Below are positions 16,977-25,620 of a DNA stretch of 64,000 nt, one piece after another (positions within the stretch are counted from its first letter, which is position 1; every line of letters starts with the position of its first letter). A program made the translations under genes and the position numbers. The stretch spans positions 1 through 64,000 of the forward strand of contig NZ_WJIE01000014.1 in NCBI RefSeq assembly GCF_009649845.1. The letters run 5' to 3'. Source of the DNA: Polyangium spumosum (lineage in GTDB: Bacteria > Myxococcota_A > Polyangia > Polyangiales > Polyangiaceae). The notes below the pieces were generated by a model. That model was not told where the DNA came from. It was given only the letters and a program-made list of their open reading frames with translations, and did not search any database.

Positions 16977-19900
16977 GCGCCGTGGCCCGCTCCTTCTTTA
17001 GATCCTCTTTGAACGTCTCGTACTCGCGATCTTCATCCGACAGGAGCACGTGCTCCACGTCGTCCGCGCAAAGCGCGACCGCGGCGAAGAGATCACAGAG
17101 TTCTTCCACGTCGGTCGTCTCCGGATCGAGCAGGACATCCCCCTCCACGGTCACTGTATAGCTCCGCAACCCCTCCCCCTCCGAGACGAGACAGATGCGC
17201 GCGCCCAGGAATGTTTCCTGATATTCCAGCAGCTTCGCCAGGGCGGGCTCGTCCTCGCGAATGCATCCAACCGGACTCGTTAAATGCACGAGTGCCCGCC
17301 CCTCGATCGGCGCGCCTTCGACGTATAGCAAAAATGGTTGTTGCCGCACACCATTCTCGCCCCAAGGGTCTTTTTCCTGCGGGCGGAGGAGCCGTGGCCC
17401 CCGCCTATAGGTCGTCCCCACACCCGCTTCACGCTTCTCGTCGTGCCAATCGATCCGGATCCGTTTCCCGAGGGATTTCACGAGCTCCGAGAAGTGTGCG
17501 ACACACGCCTCGGCCCGCTCCTCCTTCTCCGCTGGATTGATCTTTTGTGTCCCGCGCAGGAGCTTCGGATCAATCTCGAACTTCGTCTCGAGCCGCCCCT
17601 CGATCGGGGCCGTGTCGCGTTCGTCCCTGGCGAAGGCCTGGTCCACGTGAACTGACGACTCGCGGCTCCTGGTCCCGAGATCCTCGCCGCCGAACGACTG
17701 GTGCATCGCTCGAACGAAGCGATTCATCTTGCGGAAGAGCCGCGCCATCTGGAGTCGCTCTACGGTCTCTCCGAGGTACGGGTATTGTGCCTCGAGCTTC
17801 TCGTCCACCCGCACCGGCCGATCGAGCGCGCCGAGTCGCCGGTGCGTCGCAGAACCAATCCGATCGATTCGACCCGTTCGCTGCTCCATCTCTGAAGGAT
17901 TCCAGGCGATGCCGTAATGGATGACCTTCGAGCAGAACGTGTGGAGATCTTCACCCTCCTTCACGACGTCCGTGGAGACCAGGACGAGTGGATACCCCGG
18001 CATCCGAAACTGCTTCACGATCCGAGGCGTGACACCACCGAACATCCCGGCGACCGGTCGCTGTGCGGAGAGCTCCTTGCGCAACTCCTTGCGTATCGAA
18101 TCCGTATACTTGGCTCGCTTCGCCTCCGGGAAGTTCAGGCGGACGATCTCGTCGAAGTTCTGCGAGACGCTCGACAGCTCATACATCGCCGTGAGCCCAC
18201 CACGACAGATCTCGGATTCGAGGCGATCACAGTATTTATTCAACAACTTCGATACGACGTCATGGCTGCGCTCGGCTCGCCTCGCCTCGAGCGAGCCGAA
18301 TAAATCGGCTGCGAGCGCCCATAACGTGATGAAGGCGTGCCCAAGCCGCGCGGTACATGAAAGCAATTCCCGGCGCAGCTCCCGATCGAGCGCAAACTGT
18401 GCGGGCCGCTCGAATCTGGTCGGAAAGAACACCCGCGCGAGCGCTGGACGCTCCTGCACTCCCGAGAAAAATGTCCGGATCTTGAGATACTCGTCCGGCC
18501 CCGGAAAGGAGCTCCGCTCCGTCCGCTCCGGCTCCCGCTTCGTGCCGGGAAAGCGCAAGTCGAGGAGCGCCTCGGCCTCCGCCCACCTCTTGAACGAGAG
18601 CCGCGCCCCCGCGAGCACGACGAGCGCGGCGGCTTGATATGCCTCGAAAATGGCACGCCGTGGAACCTCACCTCGCCTCCCCCGGACCCTCGACGTCGCG
18701 ATGCGCCGGAGCCGCTCACCGAGCGCTGCCCGGTTCTGCTCCACGGCCCGGGAGAGCGCGCCCAGCGGATCCTCGCTCGCCGCAGCGCCAAGCAAGAGGA
18801 GGACATAGTTTTCGTCGAAGAACGTGCCGAAGGGTGACGTGTCACCCTGAAGCTGGTTGTTTCGGAAAGACGCCCCCGAGAAGCATTTCTCCGGCCCCGT
18901 GCCTCGGAAGAACCACGAAAAGAACGTAACGTCGTCGTTCGGATCGTCGACCTCTCCCGACTCCTCGTCCGTGGCGCTGCGTGGCGCCCCTCCCTCCTCC
19001 CCCTCAACGCGAGGCGCCTCCTCTTCGATGTGCGAAGCGAGCATTCGACTCTGGCGCCACGCTCGATACCTCTCGAATACTTTCCCGAGCTCGTACCCCA
19101 TGTTCGGCAACTCGCGGCGGAGGTTCTGCTCGATCCACGCGTCGTAATGGTCGCGGAGCTTCTCACCGATCTCCTGGACGCTCCGGATGCGCCGGACGAA
19201 GACGAGCGCCTTCTGACCATCGCCGAACGTCGTGCGAAGGCTGTCGACGACGCAATCCATCTTGGGGTGCGGCATCGGGCGCTGGGCCACGTGCTTGTAG
19301 TAGGACGTCCGGAGCCCCTTGATGACGCCGACGTCGGCCCCTTCCTTCTCGGCATCGGTCTCCGCCTGCTCCGAGCCGTCGAAATTCGCGTCTTCCCCGG
19401 AGGATCCGCGCCGCTTCTTGCGCGCCGTTTCTCCGAAGCTCTCGAACGAGGCGAGCATTCCCATTTGAAACGTCTTGTCGAATTTCGGGTGCCGAATGAC
19501 CTCCGCGACCTTCCGCTGGACGAGCGCCACGACCAGCCGACTCTGAGCGTCCGGGACCTCGAGCGCCTCGTCGTGCGTCCGCACGCCTCCGCCCCGCCAC
19601 TCGCGGCGGTACATGTTCTTCGTGTACGTATCACCCGCTACATCGAGGCGCGTGAGCCGACGGATCATGAACTCCTTCGCCCGCTTTTCGGCGTCCTCGC
19701 CGAGAAGGGCGCTCCCCGACGTCTCGAACCCGAACAACGCGAGCTGATGGTGAAGTTCTTCGTAATGGCTCTCAAGGGGCGTCGCCGAGAGGAACAGTAC
19801 CCGATCGAAGCGCTTCCCCCAGAGCGGAAACGCCTCGTGCGCACCGTCCGGCGCCGAACCTAGCGTCATCGCGAGCAGACGATTGCGCGCCGACACGCGG

Positions 19901-20589
19901 CCGGAGTCGCCATACCCATGCTTCAGGTTGTGCGCCTCGTCTATGATGACGAGATCGTAATGCGGCAGCAGCGCGTTGATGCTCCGCGCGTACGCGTCTT
20001 TGAATGCGTTGTTGTCCTGGAGCGAACGCAGGTCGAGGCCCGCGCGTTCGAGCATCGGCCCCAGCCGGACGAGTTCGTCCCTCATCCGCTTCTTGCTCTC
20101 CCGCGCCGCGCTCTCCTCCTGCGCCATGCCGAAGCTGAAGCTCGGGAGCCGCAAGAACACGTCCCGGTCCGGGTTCTTCACGACCTCCTCCGCCCATCCT
20201 GGCAGGCTGTGGCAGGCAACCGCAGGCCGCGCAGGCGTGTTGCCGAAGGACTTCACGACGAGGTCCGTGGCAAGGTAGTTCGTGGCGACGAGGTTCCTCC
20301 ACTCCTTGAGCCACTTTTCTTGGATGTTCTTCTTGGGCGCGATCACCAGCACGCGCAGATCCGGATGCGCGAATCGGAGCAGGCAAAGGACGCCGAGCGC
20401 CACGTACGTTTTGCCCATCCCTACCTCGTCGGCGAGATAGGCGAAGTCTTGCGTCGCGAGTATGTTGTGGAGCGCCACGGCGCCGCGGAGCTGCTCGGCG
20501 GCCAGGTGCTCACCGATGGGGCCATTCGCGTGAAAATCTAGGAGCTTTTTGGCTTCGGAAAAGCCGATGCGCGTGATGGGCTTGCTCAT
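16966..20589 (-). CDS. SNF2-type superfamily 2 helicase of PLD-helicase cassette
   Basis: The 1207-residue protein has a Swi2/Snf2-like ATPase: Walker A in LADEVGMGKTYVALG (57-61), DEAH at 217-220 (LVIIDEAHNLKHG), SAT at 268-270, and motif VI QRTGRIDRIG at ~903-912. Between the two RecA lobes is an insert of several hundred residues with acidic stretches, much larger than in a minimal helicase. A ~290-residue C-terminal extension follows motif VI. SNF2 enzymes pump along double-stranded DNA rather than unwinding it. The start overlaps the PLD gene stop (ATGA 20586-20589) and has a GAGGAGGA site. Partners of this kind occur in phage-defence systems such as DISARM, but the neighbours here differ. 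Confidence 0.92.
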   Translation of the reverse strand: MSKPITRIGFSEAKKLLDFHANGPIGEHLAAEQLRGAVALHNILATQDFAYLADEVGMGKTYVALGVLCLLRFAHPDLRVLVIAPKKNIQEKWLKEWRNLVATNYLATDLVVKSFGNTPARPAVACHSLPGWAEEVVKNPDRDVFLRLPSFSFGMAQEESAARESKKRMRDELVRLGPMLERAGLDLRSLQDNNAFKDAYARSINALLPHYDLVIIDEAHNLKHGYGDSGRVSARNRLLAMTLGSAPDGAHEAFPLWGKRFDRVLFLSATPLESHYEELHHQLALFGFETSGSALLGEDAEKRAKEFMIRRLTRLDVAGDTYTKNMYRREWRGGGVRTHDEALEVPDAQSRLVVALVQRKVAEVIRHPKFDKTFQMGMLASFESFGETARKKRRGSSGEDANFDGSEQAETDAEKEGADVGVIKGLRTSYYKHVAQRPMPHPKMDCVVDSLRTTFGDGQKALVFVRRIRSVQEIGEKLRDHYDAWIEQNLRRELPNMGYELGKVFERYRAWRQSRMLASHIEEEAPRVEGEEGGAPRSATDEESGEVDDPNDDVTFFSWFFRGTGPEKCFSGASFRNNQLQGDTSPFGTFFDENYVLLLLGAAASEDPLGALSRAVEQNRAALGERLRRIATSRVRGRRGEVPRRAIFEAYQAAALVVLAGARLSFKRWAEAEALLDLRFPGTKREPERTERSSFPGPDEYLKIRTFFSGVQERPALARVFFPTRFERPAQFALDRELRRELLSCTARLGHAFITLWALAADLFGSLEARRAERSHDVVSKLLNKYCDRLESEICRGGLTAMYELSSVSQNFDEIVRLNFPEAKRAKYTDSIRKELRKELSAQRPVAGMFGGVTPRIVKQFRMPGYPLVLVSTDVVKEGEDLHTFCSKVIHYGIAWNPSEMEQRTGRIDRIGSATHRRLGALDRPVRVDEKLEAQYPYLGETVERLQMARLFRKMNRFVRAMHQSFGGEDLGTRSRESSVHVDQAFARDERDTAPIEGRLETKFEIDPKLLRGTQKINPAEKEERAEACVAHFSELVKSLGKRIRIDWHDEKREAGVGTTYRRGPRLLRPQEKDPWGENGVRQQPFLLYVEGAPIEGRALVHLTSPVGCIREDEPALAKLLEYQETFLGARICLVSEGEGLRSYTVTVEGDVLLDPETTDVEELCDLFAAVALCADDVEHVLLSDEDREYETFKEDLKKERATAHDG

Positions 20590-22634
20590 CCCCGGTCCTC
20601 CTCGTGCTCCCCGCGCTCGACGTTTCTACGGAACCAGCGATCAAACCACGCGAAGAACCGCCGGCGATGCTCGGCATCTTCGAAGGTGAACGTCGCTCGG
20701 ATGGTGTCGACGTTCTCCCCGAGCTTCTTCTCCAGCTCTCGACGCCGCTTCGCGTGTTCCTCGAGGAAACGCGCGACGAGCACATCCCCCAGCCGATCGA
20801 AGCGGTCGAAGAGGACTTGGACCGACAGGAGCGTGACGTATCGATGCACGCGATCTCCCGCGTCGTCCTTGATCACGCGATCCAGGAGGGCTGGCAGCGT
20901 ATCGAACCCCTTTCCGAACAACAAAAACTCGGCCTCGCGGGGCCGTTTGTCCTGGATGGCCTGGACCACCCGATCCTCAAGACGGAAGAAGCCATGATAG
21001 ATGCCCGCGACGCCATCGAACAAACTCTTCTCCGCGTCCTTCGAAGTCGCATCCACGCGTCCGACGGTGCTGCCGAGCGTGGTGGCCTCTAGCGAGCGCT
21101 CCAGCGCGATCTGCCGCTGATCTTCGCTGAGCGACGACCAGGCCCGCAGGATGTCCTCCGCCGTCCACTGCACCCCCTCTGCATAGGACGGTTTTTCGAT
21201 GATGCCGATCTCTTGCACGAGCACGATCGCCTCGCCACGCTCGCCCGCCTGGGCGGTAAGATACGACGTGCCGCGGAGCTTCTCGGCGATGACGCGGGAT
21301 ACGTCGTCCCGGAATGGCACCCAAGCGTTCGATTGGACGGGCGCGATCACCGTGATCGGCACGCCCCCGGAGGTGACCGAGATTCGCCTGGGAACAGCAT
21401 CCACCTGCTCGTCCCAGTAATAGGACGCCATCCCATTCCCCCAGTCGTAGCGGAGGTACAGCGGAAGGACGATGACGTCATCGATGTCTTCTTCGTCGTC
21501 GACCTCCTCCGGATCCGCGAAGATCTTGGGCCGTCCCGACCGTCCGAGAGGCGTGAGCAAGGGACGCGGGCCCTCGGCATATTTGTCGAGGACCAGGAAG
21601 GCCGCCTCCAGGTTCCCCTGGCGGCAGCTCTCGTGTGCTGCGCCGGTTAGGTTCACGGAGCCGACGAGTGAATACTCCCTGCCATCCTGCAAGAGGAGCC
21701 TGTAGAGCTTCGCGTGCACCCGGCGCAGCTTCGCCTTGCTGTCCTTCTCGGACGACCTTCGATGCTGGGCAGGTAGATCGGACCAGGTGGCGAGGTCCTC
21801 GACAGCTTCGAAGTACGCCTCGGAGCAAGCCGCCTTGCCATTCTCGTCTGTCGGCAGATAGACACGAATTTCGGTCGGAGACAGGGCTTCCGCGAGCGCG
21901 CGGAGAGGGGCCGCGTCGGATTCATCGAAATAGGGCGACACAATCTCCAGCTCGCATCGGTTGCGTACGCCGCGGACCAGCGTCTCCGCGAAAAACTCCG
22001 TGAGCGTGCTCTGCCCGACGAAAATCCGCGTCTTCTTCCGCTCGTCTGGCTGGAGCCCACGAGCGAATTTGTCGATCTCGTCCAATGCCGGGTGCTCGTC
22101 GTCCGGTGGCGCGTCGCTCCGGATGTTCCTTAGCAGGTGGCGCAGATCGTCCCGAAACGAGCATTTCGTCCCCTCCGCGACCTCTTCGATGTGAAAGCAC
22201 TCCAGGCTGGTGAAGTACCCGGGCTCCGTGAGGTTCGCCGACGAGATGCAAATCACGAGGCGCCGAGACCGCTTCGCTCCATCCCCGTCGGTGACGAGGG
22301 CGAGGACGACCTTCGGGTGAAACCTCGTCTTGTTCCGGCGCACGATGGCGCGGTACGTGACGGCAAGGCGCGGCGACGTGACTTGCTGGAGCCCTGCCCG
22401 ATCGTAATAGACGGCGACCTCCGCGATTCCCTCTCGTAGTGCCCTGTCGGTCTCGCACATTCGCGCGCGGGTGTGGTGCGAGAACGTCTTGTCCCAGAGA
22501 ACTGGGAGCACGTTCTCCTCGAAGAACGCGGGCTCGAATGTGTAGGTGGTGAAGACCGCGGCCTCGACGCGACCCTTGCCGATGGCATCGCGTAATGCAT
22601 CGCAGAGCGAGTTCTCGGGAATGGGGCTTTGCAT
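20586..22634 (-). CDS. Two-site phospholipase D-family nuclease
   Basis: The 682-residue protein carries two PLD half-sites in one chain: HPK at 106-108 with ISSANLT at 130-136, and HAK at 307-309 with GSVNLTGAA at 325-333. The second is followed by GNLEAAF, whose Glu is also typical. This HxK...SxNLT form is found in PLD-type restriction nucleases and DISARM DrmC-like proteins, whereas lipid-cleaving enzymes usually keep HxKx4D. No signal peptide is present, so it should act on nucleic acid in the cytosol. The C-terminal ~300 residues are unassigned and end in a charged helical tail. It overlaps the upstream gene by one base (TGATG). Confidence 0.88.
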   Translation of the reverse strand: MQSPIPENSLCDALRDAIGKGRVEAAVFTTYTFEPAFFEENVLPVLWDKTFSHHTRARMCETDRALREGIAEVAVYYDRAGLQQVTSPRLAVTYRAIVRRNKTRFHPKVVLALVTDGDGAKRSRRLVICISSANLTEPGYFTSLECFHIEEVAEGTKCSFRDDLRHLLRNIRSDAPPDDEHPALDEIDKFARGLQPDERKKTRIFVGQSTLTEFFAETLVRGVRNRCELEIVSPYFDESDAAPLRALAEALSPTEIRVYLPTDENGKAACSEAYFEAVEDLATWSDLPAQHRRSSEKDSKAKLRRVHAKLYRLLLQDGREYSLVGSVNLTGAAHESCRQGNLEAAFLVLDKYAEGPRPLLTPLGRSGRPKIFADPEEVDDEEDIDDVIVLPLYLRYDWGNGMASYYWDEQVDAVPRRISVTSGGVPITVIAPVQSNAWVPFRDDVSRVIAEKLRGTSYLTAQAGERGEAIVLVQEIGIIEKPSYAEGVQWTAEDILRAWSSLSEDQRQIALERSLEATTLGSTVGRVDATSKDAEKSLFDGVAGIYHGFFRLEDRVVQAIQDKRPREAEFLLFGKGFDTLPALLDRVIKDDAGDRVHRYVTLLSVQVLFDRFDRLGDVLVARFLEEHAKRRRELEKKLGENVDTIRATFTFEDAEHRRRFFAWFDRWFRRNVERGEHEEDRG

Positions 22635-23956
22635 CAAGCGCGCCCCACGACGGTGCGACCTATCGCCTTCAAGCTGTTCATGAAATACGAGTTGGTCCAG
22701 AGGTGCGGCAACTCTTTTCGCGACGGGAGCGGAGGCCCATCGTCCCCACGAAACCGTACATCGAGCTTGCCGCGGTCGATCTTCACCCACGGCGCCGCGC
22801 CGCCACGCGCCCTCATGACGGCCTCGTTCTGCTCGAGCACGAGGCGGATCGCGTCGCCGTACTTCCCACGCTGCATCGCGAGGCCCGCATCGAGGATACG
22901 CTTGCGGGTGTTGTCCGAAGCCGCGTGATCGAAGAGCACGATCGCTCCTCGCGGCAATGCATCCGGCTCGAGATGAACGAGCCCCTTGCCCCACGTCTCC
23001 TCCACGTCCCGAGCGACGTCCTTCACCGAGCGGCTCCCGCAACGCATCAGGTAACCGAAGAGCCGCGCCACCGCGCCGAGGAGCGGCTCGACGTGGCGGA
23101 TGTACGAGAGGCGCTCGGCCAAGGCGCCGCGACCCTCTTTCTCCGCGCGTAACAGAAGCTCGTCCAGGTCTTTCATAACAAACCAGGTTTCCCACGGTAC
23201 CCGCTTGGAATCGTAGACCTCGACCATGGTCTCCCATAGCTCCCGTTGCCGAGCGCGGACCGATGGCGCCATTCCCTCCCCGCCGCGGACCAGCGTATTC
23301 AGATAATAGTCGAGCTCTTCGCCTTCGACCCTCGGCACGAGCTGCCTGGCGAGCGCGGCTGCGCACGCCTTGTGCTTGTTGTAGGGGTCGAAAATTGCGG
23401 CCTCCTTCTTCCCAATAAGGTCATCTATCGCCCTCTCGAAGCCGCGGAGCCTGCTCGCATGGAAGCTCTCGACGAACTGATAGGCAGAGGGCGTCAGCCT
23501 CTGCACGTGCGCGTCGAAGATCCCGCTCTTGCGCGCGGCCTGGCTGTACAAGCCCCACAATCCATAGGTCCGCTGATCACTCAAGATCTGATGCGCCGGG
23601 TCCGCGGAAATCTTCACGCTCCCCCCGCTCGCGAGGCGTCCTTTCACCCGCTCGATACCGCGCAGCTCTCCCCGGAGCCCTTCTTGCCCCGCCGCGTGAC
23701 GGCTATACGCGGCGAGCTGCTCGGCCCGCAGGAACAACGCGAGCCGTGCTCCTTCGCTGACCTTCCCGCGCTCGACGAGGCGATCCACGAAATACATGCC
23801 CAAGATGAGTGTCGTAAACCCACGCAAGGAGGTCGTGACCGTCGTCAGGTTGCCAACGACCTCCCGCCCAAACGCGCTCCAGATGGGCTCGAAGCCCAGT
23901 GGATCCCGAGACCCCTTCACCTTGGCTCGATCGTCAATCTTCGTAAAAAAGACCAT
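22634..23956 (-). CDS. First gene of PLD-helicase cassette, unrecognised family (440 aa)
   Basis: This 440-residue cytosolic protein begins VFFTKIDDRAKVKGSRDPLG and has no motif I can tie to a known enzyme. It is rich in charged helices. A weakly hydrophobic patch (FTTLILGMYFVDRLV, ~47-61) is too short and polar to be a sure membrane segment. The start is at 23956, with a GAGGA site 5 nt upstream that overlaps the stop codon of the permease gene (23965-23967). Cotranscription from the znu promoter is therefore likely. The stop is shared with the PLD gene start (TGATG). Strict coupling with a nuclease and a helicase suggests a sensor, specificity or scaffold subunit (inference). Confidence 0.8.
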   Translation of the reverse strand: MVFFTKIDDRAKVKGSRDPLGFEPIWSAFGREVVGNLTTVTTSLRGFTTLILGMYFVDRLVERGKVSEGARLALFLRAEQLAAYSRHAAGQEGLRGELRGIERVKGRLASGGSVKISADPAHQILSDQRTYGLWGLYSQAARKSGIFDAHVQRLTPSAYQFVESFHASRLRGFERAIDDLIGKKEAAIFDPYNKHKACAAALARQLVPRVEGEELDYYLNTLVRGGEGMAPSVRARQRELWETMVEVYDSKRVPWETWFVMKDLDELLLRAEKEGRGALAERLSYIRHVEPLLGAVARLFGYLMRCGSRSVKDVARDVEETWGKGLVHLEPDALPRGAIVLFDHAASDNTRKRILDAGLAMQRGKYGDAIRLVLEQNEAVMRARGGAAPWVKIDRGKLDVRFRGDDGPPLPSRKELPHLWTNSYFMNSLKAIGRTVVGRA

Positions 23957-23964
23957 GCCCGTCC

Positions 23965-24786
23965 TCACCGCTTCTTGAACAGCAGCGAAAGCCCGAACAG
24001 CGCCCCCAGCGTCAGGATGATCGTCGCGCCGCTCGCCACGTTCGCGTGGTACGAAAGAATCAATCCAATCGACGATCCGATCGTCCCGATCGCAATCGCG
24101 AGCAGCGCCACCCGCCCGATGCTCCGGCCCACCATCTTGGCCGTCGCCGCCGGGATCACCACGAACGAGCTCACGAGCGCGATCCCCACCGTCTTCACCG
24201 CCACCACGATCACGACCGCCGTCAGCGCCAGCAGCATGTAATCGAGCGCGGCCACCTTCACGCCCGAGAGCGCGGCGAGCTCCGGGTCGAACGTCGCATA
24301 CGCGAGCTTCGTCCAGGTGAACGCCAGGAGAAGCGCCGTCACCACGCCCACCACGCCCACCGTGAGCAGGTCCTCCGGCGATATCGCGAGGATGCTCCCG
24401 AAGAGCACCGTCTCCACGTTCACCTGCGGCCCGTCCGTCGATCGGAGCCCCAGAAGCAGCACGCCGAGCGCGAACGACACGGCCGAAAACACGCCCGTCG
24501 CCACGTCCCCGCGCAGGCTCCCGCGCCGGAGGACGTACCCGATCCCGAGCGCGATCAGCACCGTGAACGGCAGCGCCACCCAGGTCATCCGCTCCAGCGA
24601 CACGCCGAGCAGGAGCCCGAGGGCGATGCCCCCGAACGCCGCGTGCGCGAGGCCGTCGCCGATGAACGACAGGCCACGCTGCACCACGAACACGCCGATC
24701 ATCGCGCACAGACCCCCCACCACCGCGCCGGCGATCATCGCCCGCTGCATGAAGGGGACCAGCAAGGGCTCGAGCAACGCGTCCAC
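23965..24786 (-). CDS. znuB: Metal ABC transporter permease
   Basis: The 273-residue protein has about eight membrane helices and the ABC-3 family pattern: VVGGLCAMIGVFVVQRGLSFIGDGLAHAAFGGIALG near the N-terminus and AVKTVGIALVSSFVVIPAATAKM late in the chain. It forms the membrane pore of a ZnuABC/MntABC-type importer in the inner membrane. It starts 6 nt after the ATPase gene. The metal (Zn2+ or Mn2+) is inferred from the His-rich partners. The stop codon lies within the ribosome-binding site of the next cassette. Confidence 0.92.
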   Translation of the reverse strand: MDALLEPLLVPFMQRAMIAGAVVGGLCAMIGVFVVQRGLSFIGDGLAHAAFGGIALGLLLGVSLERMTWVALPFTVLIALGIGYVLRRGSLRGDVATGVFSAVSFALGVLLLGLRSTDGPQVNVETVLFGSILAISPEDLLTVGVVGVVTALLLAFTWTKLAYATFDPELAALSGVKVAALDYMLLALTAVVIVVAVKTVGIALVSSFVVIPAATAKMVGRSIGRVALLAIAIGTIGSSIGLILSYHANVASGATIILTLGALFGLSLLFKKR

Positions 24787-24792
24787 GAAGGT

Positions 24793-25620
24793 TCACTCCT
24801 CGTCGGGCAAATGATGATGGTGTGAATGCGCCGCGTGGTCGCCGCCGGCCACGGCCGATATCGCCGAGAGAGACGCCTGGCCGAGGAGCTCGCTCGGCAA
24901 ACCCCAGGCCGAGACCCTGCCCGCGTCGAGGTACACCACCCGCTCGGCGCAACGCGCCACCGCCGCCAGGTTGTGCGTCACCAGGATCGCCGCGAGCTCG
25001 TCGCTCGCCGAGATCTCCGCCAGCAAATCGAGGAACTCCGCCCGCCCCTTCACGTCGACGCCCGCCGTCGGCTCGTCCAGGATGACGAGCGAGGGCTCGT
25101 TCACGAGCGCCCGCGCCAGGAAGACCCGCTGCGTCTCGCCGCCCGAGAGCCGCGCGATCTCCTTCTCGAGCAGCCTCTCTCCGCCCACGTGTCGCAGGAT
25201 CTCGATCGCCCGCGCCCGCTCCTCCTCGCGGATCCGCAGCGGCCAGCTCCCGCGCATGGCCGCGACGATGAGGTCGATCGAGCGCGCCGGGAACGTCATG
25301 TCGCTCGTCTTGCGTTGCGGCACGTACCCCACGTCGCGCAGCGCCTTTTGCGCGCTTTTGCCCATGATGCGGATCGAGCCGCTCGTCGGCGTCATGAGCC
25401 CGAGCACCGCCTTCAGGAACGTGCTCTTGCCCGCGCCGTTTGGCCCGCAGAGGCACACGAACTCGCCCTTCGGCACCCAGAACGAGACCTCGTCGAGCAG
25501 CCTCCGCCCGGGCACGTCGACGACGAGGTCCTCCACCTCCAGCACGCGCGGGAGCGACGCATCGGGCAGCGTGAAATGCCCCTGCGGCATCCCATCCATT
25601 TCGGCCTGCGCGGCGGTCAT
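24793..25620 (-). CDS. znuC: Metal ABC transporter ATP-binding protein
   Basis: The 275-residue ABC ATPase has Walker A GPNGAGKST (59-67), Q-loop YVPQRK, signature LSGGETQR, Walker B LVILDEPTAGVD and a switch His in VTHNLAA. It powers the znuA/znuB importer. The C-terminus ends in HSHHHHLPDEE, an unusual His cluster that could bind the transported metal or sense it. The start overlaps the znuA stop (ATGA 25617-25620). Confidence 0.93.
   Translation of the reverse strand: MTAAQAEMDGMPQGHFTLPDASLPRVLEVEDLVVDVPGRRLLDEVSFWVPKGEFVCLCGPNGAGKSTFLKAVLGLMTPTSGSIRIMGKSAQKALRDVGYVPQRKTSDMTFPARSIDLIVAAMRGSWPLRIREEERARAIEILRHVGGERLLEKEIARLSGGETQRVFLARALVNEPSLVILDEPTAGVDVKGRAEFLDLLAEISASDELAAILVTHNLAAVARCAERVVYLDAGRVSAWGLPSELLGQASLSAISAVAGGDHAAHSHHHHLPDEE

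Noticed and set aside
16548-23956. Assignment of the cassette to DISARM, Mokosh or Dpd
   Set aside because: DISARM needs a DUF1998 protein and a methyltransferase gene, Dpd needs a queuosine-type insertion enzyme, and Mokosh uses an SF1-type helicase. None of these is present here.
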